From contig CBDUZS010000017.1 of the NCBI GenBank assembly GCA_965371785.1, positions 1-44,315 of the forward strand: 44,315 nucleotides of DNA, in the 5' to 3' direction. This stretch comes from CBDUZS01 sp965371785. Lineage in GTDB: Bacteria > Fermentibacterota > Fermentibacteria > Fermentibacterales > JCC-6. The number at the start of each line of letters is the position of its first letter. Within the stretch, counting starts at the first letter, position 1. Positions 1-9,208 of this stretch are shown here, piece after piece. The position numbers and the translations under genes are program-made. The notes below the pieces were generated by a model that saw only the letters and a list, made by a program, of their open reading frames with translations, searched no databases and had not been told where the DNA came from.

Positions 1-92
1 TCGTTAGGGAAACGGATTTCAATGACGGACAACGGGAACAGAAGTATACTCAAACACGTACAGCCGCTCAAGAAGAAGGGACGGGAAGCAAG

Positions 93-1166
93 TTGCGGGC
101 AGCATTCATCATGCTCGGACGACGGGACACGATCACGGGAGGCTACGTATTCAACAACAGGGTCTCCGAATACCTCCTCGCGCAGGGAGTAGAGCTCGAT
201 GTGCTCAGCAGGACAACCGTCCCAGCCGCAATTCGCGACAGCGTTCTGAAAACGTCATCATACGTGCTGCGGAGGATCGTCAGAGAGAAGCCTGACATTC
301 TGATAGTAAGCAAGAGCTACCTGTACGTTCTTCCACTCAGGATTTACCTCGCCTTTTCGAGAATACCCCTTCTCTACCTGGTTCATCACCTGGAATGGCA
401 TGACCGTGCCGGTGAACGTGGAAGCCTGTTTCGAAGGCTTACGGTGAAGTGGCTGCTCCGCAGGGCACAGAGGATATGGACCAACAGCAGGAGCACCTCG
501 GACGATGTGGCAGCGCTCGGTATCGGGGAGGACAGGCTGAAAACGATTCCTCCGGGGTTTGACAAGGGAGAGGAACCGGTTCCGATCAGAGATTCCGGAC
601 GTCTCCCCGTAAGACTTCTCAGTGTGGGGGCTATCACACCCAGGAAGGCTCAGGATGTTCTGGTCAAAGCATGCTCACAACTGGGTGAAAGGGAATACTT
701 TCTCGATATCGTCGGTGATACCGAAGCCTCTTCGGCCTTTACGACCGCAGTCGAGGGTCTTATTCGCGAACAGTCTCTCGAGAACAGGATCAGACTACAC
801 GGTCATGTGGGAACAGGGGAGCTTGCAGAGTACTACAGGAAAGCCGATATACTCGTTCATCCTTCGCGGTGGGAGGGTTATGGTATTGCGATTGCGGAAG
901 CTATGTGGCATGGCCTCCCGGTCGTTGGCTCAAATGCGGGAGCATTGCCTGAGCTGGTCAGGAATAACATCAACGGGCTTCTTGTACCTCCTGGGAACCC
1001 TTCGATACTTGCGGAGAAGCTGGCCATGCTGATAGACTCTCCCGATATGAGAAAGTCGATGGGCACCGCGAGCAGGAGAACGGCGGAAGGTCTGAACGAC
1101 TGGGAAGAGACATCGAGACAGTTCTTCGAGCTGGTAAAAGAGACCGCGTCCCGGGGGAGAAGGTAG
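93..1166 (+). CDS. GT4-type glycosyltransferase (GT-B fold)
   Basis: This probably transfers a sugar from an activated donor to an envelope polysaccharide or lipid acceptor in the cytoplasm. The N-terminal Rossmann half starts with a hydrophobic strand (AAFIML). The C-terminal half carries the GT4 E-x7-E motif, E261 to E269 in EGYGIAIAE, followed by the donor-site stretch GLPVVGSNAGALPELV. At 357 aa it has normal family length. The TTG at 93 is chosen because it keeps the first strand; an ATG at 111 would cut into it. The frame is open to the left edge, but the upstream residues (3-92) look non-coding and polar, so a start outside the window cannot be excluded. Its stop overlaps the lysC start by one base. 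Donor and acceptor are unknown. Confidence 0.85.
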   Translation: MRAAFIMLGRRDTITGGYVFNNRVSEYLLAQGVELDVLSRTTVPAAIRDSVLKTSSYVLRRIVREKPDILIVSKSYLYVLPLRIYLAFSRIPLLYLVHHLEWHDRAGERGSLFRRLTVKWLLRRAQRIWTNSRSTSDDVAALGIGEDRLKTIPPGFDKGEEPVPIRDSGRLPVRLLSVGAITPRKAQDVLVKACSQLGEREYFLDIVGDTEASSAFTTAVEGLIREQSLENRIRLHGHVGTGELAEYYRKADILVHPSRWEGYGIAIAEAMWHGLPVVGSNAGALPELVRNNINGLLVPPGNPSILAEKLAMLIDSPDMRKSMGTASRRTAEGLNDWEETSRQFFELVKETASRGRR

Positions 1167-2356
1167 TGAAGAGACTCGGTGTTGTTAAATTCGGCGGAAC
1201 CTGTCTTGTCGACGAAGGCTGCAGGGAGAAAGCAGCCGGTTACTGCAGAGAACTGCTCGGGGAGTATGCGCGGCTCATCGTAGTCGTCTCCGCCATGGGG
1301 AGAAAGGGAGATCCTTACTCGACCGATACACTCAAAGCCCTTGCCGGCTCTCCGATGCCTTTCGAGCTCGACATGCTGCTCGCATGCGGTGAAAACATTT
1401 CCGCGGTTGTCATGGCAGAGGAACTGAGGAAAATGGACCTCGATGCCATTGCCCTCTCCGGATGGGCTGCAGGTATAGAAACCGATGGTGTTCACTGCCA
1501 GTCAGAGATCAGCAGAATTCATACAGGAATGCTTGCAAAGATGCTCGAGGATCATAACTGTGCCGTTGTTGCAGGGTTCCAGGGGGCCGATGCCGACGGA
1601 AACGTAACCACAATCGGCAGAGGCGGAAGCGATGTAACCGCTCTTGCGCTTGCAGCGGCAATGGATGCCGACGACGTGATTCTCTACAAGACGGTCGATT
1701 CCGTTTACACTGCCGATCCTGAACGGGTGGCCGGAGCCATGGAGATCAGCCGGATGAGCGCAGAGGATCTGAGACAGATGGCATGGCACGGCGCTAAAAT
1801 AGTACACCCGAGAGCGGCGGAAATTGCCCTCGAATCCGGAAAGAGGATTTCGCTGCGGTCGCATGAAACCGGGGAACGGGTCACGGACATCGAGCCCTAC
1901 GTGCTTCAGTCCGGGAGGTATATCATGGGTGTTACCTCCGGTCCGGAAGTAGTGCAGTTCTGCGTTGACGGTGACATGGAAGTTCCCTCCGGAGAGTTCT
2001 TCGCACGCGTGTTCCGAAAGGTGGCAGACGAAGGAATCTCGATGGATATGTTCAGCGTCTTCGGACGCAGAGCGGTGTTTACGGTTTCAATGGCCAGCCG
2101 GGAGCACGTTGTCAGGATTCTGGAAGAGACGGGAATCAGGTATTCATCCATCAGTCCCTGTGTCAAGGTGTCCATCGTTGGGGCAGGAATGCACGGCCTC
2201 CAGGGAGTGATGGCAAGATTCTCCGAGTCTCTGGCCCGTGCCGGGGTCGAGATGCTCCAGACCGTCGACTCGCACGCAACCATATCCGCTCTCGTTCACG
2301 GTGACGACTGCGGTAAGGCACTCGAGGGGCTTCACAGGGAGTTCGTCGAGAAATGA
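1166..2356 (+). CDS. lysC: aspartate kinase
   Basis: This phosphorylates L-aspartate to 4-phospho-aspartate, the entry step to lysine/diaminopimelate, threonine and methionine. The amino-acid-kinase domain begins with KFGGT (K8-T12). It continues through the aspartate-binding FELDMLLACGE region and the nucleotide-binding stretch TTIGRGGSD. About 130 C-terminal residues look like the paired ACT domains through which lysine or threonine inhibits the enzyme. At 396 aa it matches monofunctional enzymes, with no homoserine dehydrogenase part. The GTG at 1166 overlaps the glycosyltransferase stop, and the 3' end overlaps uppP by ATGA, so translation is probably coupled. Supplying diaminopimelate for peptidoglycan would fit the envelope neighbours. 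Confidence 0.93.
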   Translation: MKRLGVVKFGGTCLVDEGCREKAAGYCRELLGEYARLIVVVSAMGRKGDPYSTDTLKALAGSPMPFELDMLLACGENISAVVMAEELRKMDLDAIALSGWAAGIETDGVHCQSEISRIHTGMLAKMLEDHNCAVVAGFQGADADGNVTTIGRGGSDVTALALAAAMDADDVILYKTVDSVYTADPERVAGAMEISRMSAEDLRQMAWHGAKIVHPRAAEIALESGKRISLRSHETGERVTDIEPYVLQSGRYIMGVTSGPEVVQFCVDGDMEVPSGEFFARVFRKVADEGISMDMFSVFGRRAVFTVSMASREHVVRILEETGIRYSSISPCVKVSIVGAGMHGLQGVMARFSESLARAGVEMLQTVDSHATISALVHGDDCGKALEGLHREFVEK

Positions 2357-3129
2357 GCCTGCTCAGCGCGATTCTGCTTGCTGTCCTGCAAGGGCTGACA
2401 GAATTCCTCCCTGTGTCCAGTTCAGGGCATCTCGTTCTCGCCGGCATGGTGCTCGAAGTACCCGAGGGTGATATCGGTTTCGAGGTAGTCGTCCATCTCG
2501 GGACTCTGATTGCCGTTATCGCCGTTTACAGCAGGAATCTCATACAGCTTCTGGGAGGCTGTCTGCGAAGAGAGAAAAGCTCCCTTCGAATGCTCGGTCT
2601 GCTTGCACTCGCATCCGTCCCCGCAGGTCTTGCAGGTGTCATCCTCGGAGGAACGGTGGAAAGGGCGTTCGGCAATCCGGTGCTCGTATCCGTAATGCTG
2701 CTCGTTACGGGCTGCATTCTCTACATGACACGGTATGCCGGTTCTCTCTCAAAGACTGTTCCGGGCTGGCGGGGAAGCCTGCTGATCGGAACCGCCCAGG
2801 CCTTTGCTCTTCTGCCTGGAATATCCAGATCGGGAGCGACCATTTCATGTGCTCTATTCGGGGGAATCAGGCAGAAGGAAGCTGCAAGGTTCTCCTTCCT
2901 TTTATCGGTACCGGCGATTATGGGAGCCGGTCTTCTGAAACTCGGGGAGATAGGAGACTTCATCGATCCGGGGATTGCTCTTACGGGATTGATCGTATCA
3001 GCTGTCGTCGGGTTCTTTGCGCTGAAGCTTCTCCTTCGTTTCCTCTGCAGCGGCAAGTTCGCTAACTTCGCATGGTACTGCTGGTCCGTTGGATCCGCGG
3101 GACTGGTTTACTCGATACTGAGAGGCTGA
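2353..3129 (+). CDS. uppP: undecaprenyl-diphosphate phosphatase (BacA/UppP family)
   Basis: This is an integral inner-membrane enzyme that dephosphorylates undecaprenyl diphosphate to recycle the lipid carrier of peptidoglycan and other envelope polymers. Both family signatures are present: QGLTEFLPVSSSGHL (residues 13-27, with E17 and H26 at the active site) and PGISRSGAT (155-163, including the catalytic Arg/Ser). The protein is hydrophobic with about eight predicted membrane segments, and 258 aa is typical. The start codon overlaps the lysC stop (ATGA). Lying between a glycosyltransferase and an outer-membrane-type protein, it fits a small envelope operon. Family members can give bacitracin tolerance when overproduced. 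Confidence 0.95.
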   Translation: MSLLSAILLAVLQGLTEFLPVSSSGHLVLAGMVLEVPEGDIGFEVVVHLGTLIAVIAVYSRNLIQLLGGCLRREKSSLRMLGLLALASVPAGLAGVILGGTVERAFGNPVLVSVMLLVTGCILYMTRYAGSLSKTVPGWRGSLLIGTAQAFALLPGISRSGATISCALFGGIRQKEAARFSFLLSVPAIMGAGLLKLGEIGDFIDPGIALTGLIVSAVVGFFALKLLLRFLCSGKFANFAWYCWSVGSAGLVYSILRG

Positions 3130-3130
3130 C

Positions 3131-5926
3131 GTGATCTACATTCTTTACATTCTCTGCGCTCTTTCCGGCTATGACTCGTGGTATTCAGCTTATTCAGAGG
3201 GGGACTGGCAATCGGCAAGAGAAGAAGCAGAGATCATGCTCGAGAGTGACTCGACGAGTGCGATTGCCCTGGCAGCGATGTCCCTGTCGGTCTTCAGCGA
3301 TGAATCGGCCGACGACAGCGCCACTGACCTTGCTCTCCTTTCGCTCGAAGCAGATTCTTCCCAATCTCTTGCATGGACCGCGCTTGGAATGTCGTTGCTG
3401 GAAACGGATCCTCTTCCCGCTGTTGAAGCCCTGACCCGAGCAGTGGATCTCGATTCGCTTTCGGCGATAGCCTGGGAAGGCCTGGGTCTCGTAATGATCG
3501 ATTCCGGGGAGTACGGTCTGGCGGTATCGAACATGCAGCATTCCGTAACGTCCGATTCCTCTTACATCCCCGGGTGGCTCGGACACGCTATGGTCCTGGA
3601 GGAGTCGGGCGACCCGAACGGAGCCCTGACCGTCATGGAGCTGGCTCTGTCCAGATGGCCGTCCAATACCATGCTTCTGTTTCAGAAAGCATGGATCTTG
3701 GAAGATCTGATGCTTCCGGATTCGGCTCTTGCCGTATACGGCAGGATTCTCGAACAGGATCCCGAGAACTTCAATGCTCTCAAGTATTCAGGCTTGCTCT
3801 ACGAGGATGCAGGTCGACTGGGTCGAGCCGTGAAAGCCTACAGGGAGCTTATCGCCGCCGATTCGACCTGCTCATGGGCATACGGTGAGATTGCCTACTG
3901 CTACGAGCTGCTCAACATGATCGATTTCGCGGAGGAAATGTATCTGAAAGGAATGGAAATAGACCCATCGTATGCATGGGCGGCATACAGGCTTGGGGTC
4001 ATTTCGAGGGATAGAGACCTCTCCGAGGGGCTGTTGTGGTTTGAACTCGCAACACAGCTCGATCCTCTGATGTCGGATGCCTGGGTGGAAATGGGTCTGG
4101 TCTATGAGGATCAGGGGGACTTCATCTCCGCTGTGCAATGTCTCGAGACCGCACTGGACATTTTTCCCGACGATGACTGGACCTGGGGAGAACTCGGCTA
4201 CCTGCTTCAGGAGCTGGGTAGAAACGATGAAGCTGCTGAGGCTTATGAACAGGGAGTGCGTGCCAATCACCGTTACCTGTGGGGCTGGCAACAGCGGGGG
4301 CTGCTCTACGAGATTCTGGATGATTATGAGGGGGCCATATCGTGGTACAGAATTGCAATCGAGCAGTACGGCAGCTCCACCTGGCTGCTGGGGGAACTCG
4401 GCTCGCTGCTAGAGGTCACGGGTGACAGAGACTCCGCAGCGGTCTGTTTCGCAGCCGCTCTCGAGGTTGACTCGTGTTATGCTTATGGATTACAACGGCT
4501 TGCGCGGAGCAGGAGAGAGGACGGTCGCTTCGAAGAAGCGTTGAGCCTCCTCGATCGATATCTGGAATGCGCCGGTGATACGCTTACCGCAAGATTTGAA
4601 AAAGTGATCACACTCGAATCCGCCGGCTTGCATGGCATGGCAGACAGTCTCGAGCTGGTGATGCTGGAGCGGGATCCCGATGCATGGCTCGATGCGGCAT
4701 GGACATCCTATTACATGGACGACGAGGAGATGGCTCGAGACCTGGGAGTACGCCACGAGAGCACCGGCATGAGCGAAGTCTTCCAGTGGATCGCGCTGGC
4801 GGAACTGTACGAAACCCTCGAGAGGGATGACGATTCCTATCGCTGCTACGATACGGCAGTCGGGCTGGATTCCATGGATGTCAACACCTGGGTTGCCTGG
4901 GGATCAATGCTCTCATCTGCAGACAGGTTTCCCGAAGCTGTGGAAAAGCTGGAAAGAGCCGTCGAGATAGACAGCACCTCGATTGATGCATGGTCCGTTC
5001 TGGGAGAAGCTCTGCTCTTCGATGACAGTTACGTTCTTGCCGAGGAAGCGTTGCAGGAGGTCATGGATCTGGATCCCGGCTCGGTTTACGCCATCTGCTA
5101 CATCGGATTGATCAGAGAGCGCTCGGGTCGACCCCTCGAGGCTCTTGACTACTACCTGGAAGCACTGCAGCTCAATCCCGGCTACTCCTACGCGGAAGAC
5201 AGGATCAGAGCCATTTCCGATCCGGTTTACGATTCCGACTGGTGGTCACGCGATGCGGGAATGTTCAACGCTTCACTATGGTTCGATATCTCCGTAACCA
5301 GCGGTAACACGGATGAACGGAACATGAGCGCCGGAGCCTCACTATCCCTGGATTACGACACCAGGGGAAGCAGCATCACACTCGACGGGGGTGGGAAGCT
5401 CGAGAAGGTCTGGGAAAGGGAAACGAAGAACACGGCGTTTGCTTCACTGAACGTCGAGCATTTTCTGTCAGACGCGCTCTACATCGAAGCCAGCTCCACC
5501 TGGGACAGGCAGCCGATAACGGTCAGGCCGTGGCAGATCAGCTCGTACATAGCCTGCGGATACAAGAGATGGATCTCCGACTGGCTCTGGGTAGCGCCTG
5601 AAATGGGAGTAGGCCTTGTAAGCAGCAGATGGAGCTTTGAAACCGATCGGACAGACAACCCCACAGCATATGGCTCGATCGGTATCTGGTTCGAGAAGGC
5701 GGGTTCCATCATGCCCGAGATATGGCTTGCCGGGAGTGTGTACTTCCCACCGGATTCTCCCGACGATCTCATAGCGTACGGAGACCTGGAGTTCACTTTC
5801 AATGTCTGGAAACCGCTGTCCATGTCCATCGGTTACTCCGTGGACTACACCAGGACGCCACCCGTGAGCACATGGGAGAAGTACGACACGGAGATATACT
5901 CGAGGATATTCCTGGATATCCTCTGA
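3131..5926 (+). CDS. TPR-repeat protein with C-terminal DUF481-like outer-membrane barrel
   Basis: No characterised homologue is recognised. A short hydrophobic N-terminus (IYILYILCAL) may be a signal sequence. Residues of about 15-695 are nearly continuous tetratricopeptide repeats, roughly 18-20 units, recognisable by recurring A-x-x-x-LG/Y-x-x-x-G...A and P-x-x-x-x-A spacing. From about W704 the sequence changes to alternating polar and aromatic strands with the SGNTDER motif (724-730) typical of DUF481/YdiY-type outer-membrane proteins, ending at residue 931. The likely arrangement is a periplasmic TPR scaffold anchored by a small barrel (inference). The GTG at 3131 lies one base after the uppP stop and follows a GAGAGG ribosome site. 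Composition is rich in D, E, S and W. It is the last gene of this operon and converges on the propeller gene. Confidence 0.8.
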   Translation: MIYILYILCALSGYDSWYSAYSEGDWQSAREEAEIMLESDSTSAIALAAMSLSVFSDESADDSATDLALLSLEADSSQSLAWTALGMSLLETDPLPAVEALTRAVDLDSLSAIAWEGLGLVMIDSGEYGLAVSNMQHSVTSDSSYIPGWLGHAMVLEESGDPNGALTVMELALSRWPSNTMLLFQKAWILEDLMLPDSALAVYGRILEQDPENFNALKYSGLLYEDAGRLGRAVKAYRELIAADSTCSWAYGEIAYCYELLNMIDFAEEMYLKGMEIDPSYAWAAYRLGVISRDRDLSEGLLWFELATQLDPLMSDAWVEMGLVYEDQGDFISAVQCLETALDIFPDDDWTWGELGYLLQELGRNDEAAEAYEQGVRANHRYLWGWQQRGLLYEILDDYEGAISWYRIAIEQYGSSTWLLGELGSLLEVTGDRDSAAVCFAAALEVDSCYAYGLQRLARSRREDGRFEEALSLLDRYLECAGDTLTARFEKVITLESAGLHGMADSLELVMLERDPDAWLDAAWTSYYMDDEEMARDLGVRHESTGMSEVFQWIALAELYETLERDDDSYRCYDTAVGLDSMDVNTWVAWGSMLSSADRFPEAVEKLERAVEIDSTSIDAWSVLGEALLFDDSYVLAEEALQEVMDLDPGSVYAICYIGLIRERSGRPLEALDYYLEALQLNPGYSYAEDRIRAISDPVYDSDWWSRDAGMFNASLWFDISVTSGNTDERNMSAGASLSLDYDTRGSSITLDGGGKLEKVWERETKNTAFASLNVEHFLSDALYIEASSTWDRQPITVRPWQISSYIACGYKRWISDWLWVAPEMGVGLVSSRWSFETDRTDNPTAYGSIGIWFEKAGSIMPEIWLAGSVYFPPDSPDDLIAYGDLEFTFNVWKPLSMSIGYSVDYTRTPPVSTWEKYDTEIYSRIFLDIL

Positions 5927-5944
5927 CGTATTCCAATGCAATTG

Positions 5945-7222
5945 CTAGCGGAGAACGACTAACCGTTCAGATGATGCAATTCCCTGCGAAGAGACCACTA
6001 CCGTAAGAACTCCTGGCGGAAGCTCTTCCAGGAAAAGGGTATTCGAGCCTGACGGAAGCTGTCCGTCGAGCGGTCTGGCGATGAGCCTTCCCGAGATGTC
6101 GTAGACCGAGACCGTCAGGTGGGTCAGAGGGGGAGATGTGAACGAAGCAGTGACCGAACCGGTACAGGGGTTCGGAAAGAGCTTGACAGTAGTAGTCCCT
6201 TCGGTGTTCCCCGCATGGGGAATCCCCGTTTCCGAGTGTCCCAGGACGTTCACGCTGTTGCTGCCATCACAGGCAACGTACAGGAAGTCACCTGATGGCA
6301 GCGAGCAGATGCCATCGGGTTCCACCCCGACAGCAATCGAGTCGATTATGGAACTCGAGGACGGGTCCAGTACGAATACGATATCGTCATCCTGACTGGT
6401 TACGTAGAGGTATCCCTGTCCGGGTAGAACGACAAGTCTGCGGGGATCGGTGCCGACATCGGTGATCTCGGAGGTAATGGAGTTGTCGAGAGTGAGAAAC
6501 TCCACGACCATGTTCCAGCCCGGCACTGTCGCGTAGACGTAATCCCCCGTAAGCGATGACTCGAAATCACATGTATCCATCCCGGAGAAGAACCTGGTTA
6601 TGCTGTAGTCAGAGGTTCTGATCATCGTCTCCTTCGGGCTGCAGCCATCGGAGACGTACACGTACTCCCCGCTCGGTACCGCACAGATTCCCCGGAGGTA
6701 ATTCCCGGCGCTCATCGATTCGACAACAACGTTGTCCGATGTCTGGATAACGGTCACGAATCCCCCCGTATGCGTGACGTATACGAGTTCTCCGTCCGGT
6801 GTCGAGCAGATCCCCCACGGGCTTCCCGATACGTCGATCACCGTTACTATCGAGTTGTCTGCCGTCTTGATTACGGTAACCGTGTGATCCTCGTCATCCG
6901 TCACGTAGACGAATTCACCGGAAGGCAGGCTGCAGATCCCCCTGGGGCTGTTTCCTGCAGAGATCACTCCCGAGATCGAGTTGTCGGATGTGTCGATTAC
7001 CGTTACCAGTCCGAATCCGACTGCAACGTATACCTGTTCTCCCGAGGGCAGTGAGCACAGGTCTCTGGGATGCTGTCCCGGGTTGACGGTGGCGACAACC
7101 GAATCCGGATAACCCCAGCGGTCAGGAATACTCAGGTGGATATTGGAGCCGACAGCGCCGGAGCATGTATACAGGAGCACGGCAGCAACAATGGATTCGG
7201 TAATTGCAGCATTCGGTTTCAT
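5945..7222 (-). CDS. secreted seven-bladed YVTN beta-propeller with T9SS-type C-terminal tail
   Basis: This is a probable cell-surface or extracellular protein of unknown ligand. The N-terminus (about residues 9-25) is a plausible signal peptide. Seven repeats of about 42 residues follow, each with a version of GICSLPSGEFVYV and then TVI-T-DNSI, which makes a closed seven-bladed propeller likely. The last 80 residues contain FPNP, VYDISGRLI and a terminal LVVLR, the pattern of Por/type IX secretion sorting domains. The ATG at 7222 is preceded on its strand by a GGAGG site. It begins 44 nt after the ABC permease gene on the same strand and may be the last gene of that operon. A paralogue lies at 43183-44148. 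Confidence 0.85.
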   Translation of the reverse strand: MKPNAAITESIVAAVLLYTCSGAVGSNIHLSIPDRWGYPDSVVATVNPGQHPRDLCSLPSGEQVYVAVGFGLVTVIDTSDNSISGVISAGNSPRGICSLPSGEFVYVTDDEDHTVTVIKTADNSIVTVIDVSGSPWGICSTPDGELVYVTHTGGFVTVIQTSDNVVVESMSAGNYLRGICAVPSGEYVYVSDGCSPKETMIRTSDYSITRFFSGMDTCDFESSLTGDYVYATVPGWNMVVEFLTLDNSITSEITDVGTDPRRLVVLPGQGYLYVTSQDDDIVFVLDPSSSSIIDSIAVGVEPDGICSLPSGDFLYVACDGSNSVNVLGHSETGIPHAGNTEGTTTVKLFPNPCTGSVTASFTSPPLTHLTVSVYDISGRLIARPLDGQLPSGSNTLFLEELPPGVLTVVVSSQGIASSERLVVLR

Positions 7223-7266
7223 ACTAACCTCCGACGGTTACGGTCATGCTCGGGCACCATGATGGT

Positions 7267-8556
7267 TCAGTGTCTCAGAAGCTCGGGAACCGGTGTTCGA
7301 AGGAGCTTTCTGAAGAATATGTAGGCAGTTCCCGTTGAAGCCAGAAGCATCACACCGAGTCCGGTGATCATCCACCAGACGGGAAATACGGCGATCGTGT
7401 CAACGGCGGAACTGAGTACGGTGCTGAGGGAGAGGAGCAACCGACTCACCAGCGCCGCGATTCCGCAACCGAGTAACCCGCCAATTGTTGTAGTGAGCAG
7501 GGACATGAAAAAGATCTGGAAGGCGAATATCATTGCCAGCCTGTCATGACTTGTGCCGAGGGCAATGAGCACGCCAAGGGCGTACCTTCTGTTCCTGAGA
7601 TCCGCAATCAGTGTGTGGACTGCGCTGGCCAGTGCCGAGAGCATGATTGCAACGGCAAGAGCGGAGAGTGCTGCCGTGACAACACCCACAAGCAACTCGG
7701 CCTTCTGTGCAATGCCCCTTCTGGTTTCGGCTCTCAGACCCATTGCTTCCGCCATCCTTACGATTCCGGGAACGTCTGCTGCGGTTTCCGCGGTGACGAT
7801 AAGAGCGCTGTAGCTCCTTGTGCGGTCTGGCAGGTAGAGTGTGTTGATCTGATCGACGAATTCGAGGGGAACTGCAAGCGCAAAAAGAGCCACATTCCTG
7901 GAAGTAGCGACTATCACGGCTCTTATGGTTATCGGTGGACGGCTCAGATCGGCAATGGAACTCCTGCCGATCGTGATGGTGGCCTCGAGTCCTATGACTC
8001 CTTCAGGGGATAGTCCAACCAGGTCGTTTGCTTCCGCGAAACCGGCGTTGTAGAGGATCAGGAGGTTCTCACTCAGAACGATCGGCAGCAGCTTGCTCGA
8101 ACTGTCCGCAAGCAGGTAGGACCAGTCGGTCTCCTGAAGGATGGAATCACCCAGAAAAGCCTGTGTAACACCTTCGAGGGTAATATCGGTGTAGTATGGC
8201 TGTCCGCCGAGATAACCTCTGAGCAGGGCCGGCACGTGTGCATAGACCTGGGGATCGATACTCCTGACTGCCGGAAGAGCAGCAATGGAATCCCTGATAT
8301 CCTCGGTTATCTCCAGACCACCCAGTTCGGTCTGGAAGAAACCTGCCTGCATTCCCTGCGGAGTGATCCGGACCTGTTCGGCGGGCAGGTCGGAGGCCAG
8401 AAAATGATCGAGAACCCTGCCCACACCTAATCCGATTGCCACGAAGAAGACCAGTAGAAGAGAAGCGGTGAGAAGCATCCCCTGGGAAAAAACGTAGTCC
8501 TTCCAGTGTCCTCTGTTCCAGAGGTGGAGCGCGCGCCTTACCTCACCCGGTTTCAT
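7267..8556 (-). CDS. ABC transporter permease, LolC/E-MacB-FtsX type
   Basis: This is an inner-membrane permease of the mechanotransmission (type VII) ABC class, which works on lipoproteins or periplasmic substrates. It has the classic layout of one N-terminal helix (about 27-48), a long periplasmic domain (about 50-285), then three helices (about 287-315, 340-372 and 392-415). The stretch RNRRYALGVLIALG after helix 2 resembles the conserved cytoplasmic coupling region of FtsX-like permeases (R-x-R-E-I-A-L-L-R-A-L-G). At 429 aa it is close to LolC/LolE. The start overlaps the end of the ATPase gene by 14 nt. Only one permease gene is present, so a homodimer is likely (inference). Confidence 0.85.
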   Translation of the reverse strand: MKPGEVRRALHLWNRGHWKDYVFSQGMLLTASLLLVFFVAIGLGVGRVLDHFLASDLPAEQVRITPQGMQAGFFQTELGGLEITEDIRDSIAALPAVRSIDPQVYAHVPALLRGYLGGQPYYTDITLEGVTQAFLGDSILQETDWSYLLADSSSKLLPIVLSENLLILYNAGFAEANDLVGLSPEGVIGLEATITIGRSSIADLSRPPITIRAVIVATSRNVALFALAVPLEFVDQINTLYLPDRTRSYSALIVTAETAADVPGIVRMAEAMGLRAETRRGIAQKAELLVGVVTAALSALAVAIMLSALASAVHTLIADLRNRRYALGVLIALGTSHDRLAMIFAFQIFFMSLLTTTIGGLLGCGIAALVSRLLLSLSTVLSSAVDTIAVFPVWWMITGLGVMLLASTGTAYIFFRKLLRTPVPELLRH

Positions 8557-9208
8557 GGAGCTTACCGTCTCTCAGTTCCAGCACCCTGTCAGCTCTGTCG
8601 AGTACGCCCTGCGAATGAACTACGGCGACCATGGCGAATCCGTTCTCGCGCCTTAGTCCGTCGAGGAGATCGAATAGAATCCGTTCGTTCGCTTCATCGA
8701 GACTCGCGCTTGGTTCGTCAGCCAGCAGGAGTTCCGGTTCGTTCAGCAGCCCTCTCGCGACTGCGATCCGCTGTCTTTCCCCCCTCGAGAGAACCGATGT
8801 CGGGGTTGAGTCAATGCGGACGGAAAGACGTTCGAGAATGTTTCCGGCGCGTTTCCGGGCCGAGTCAACATCTCTGCCGGAGAAAACGGCTGGAAGCATG
8901 ACATTCTCCATGGCAGTGAGGTGAGGAAGCAGATGGAAATCCTGGAAAACAAAACCAAGGAAACGCCGTCTTACCTCGGCAAGTTCTGAATCTTCCATAC
9001 TCTGGACATCGTTCCCGCCAATGAGCAGTTCACCCTTGTACAGGAGGTCATGGGTCCCGATGATGCCCAGCAGCGTGCTCTTGCCAACGCCGCTCTTGCC
9101 GACAACGGCCACGAATTCGCCGCTTTCGATGCCGAGATCGAGACCTGAGAGCACATCTCGTTCGTCAAAGGTTCTGTAGATGCCGGATGCTCGAAGTATT
9201 GAACTCAC
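8543..9208 (-). CDS. ABC transporter ATP-binding protein, LolD/MacB type
   Basis: This ATPase powers the adjacent permease. With the GTG start it has 221 aa. Walker A is GKSGVGKST (37-45), the Q-loop is in FQDFHLLPH, the signature is LSRGERQR (the usual second Gly of LSGGQ is Arg), and Walker B is LLLADEPSASLDE. The GTG at 9208 is preferred over the ATG at 9229: it makes a GTGA overlap with the lipoprotein stop and has GAGGGG eight bases upstream. The short ATPase without a fused membrane domain is of the LolD type. The order lipoprotein - ATPase - permease suggests a lipoprotein export or envelope-maintenance system. Confidence 0.9.
   Translation of the reverse strand: MSSILRASGIYRTFDERDVLSGLDLGIESGEFVAVVGKSGVGKSTLLGIIGTHDLLYKGELLIGGNDVQSMEDSELAEVRRRFLGFVFQDFHLLPHLTAMENVMLPAVFSGRDVDSARKRAGNILERLSVRIDSTPTSVLSRGERQRIAVARGLLNEPELLLADEPSASLDEANERILFDLLDGLRRENGFAMVAVVHSQGVLDRADRVLELRDGKLHETG

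Noticed and set aside
1..92. Upstream coding part of the glycosyltransferase or of a previous gene
   Set aside because: The frame is open but encodes Q/T/E-rich residues unlike either; another frame stops at position 7. There is not enough sequence to call a gene.
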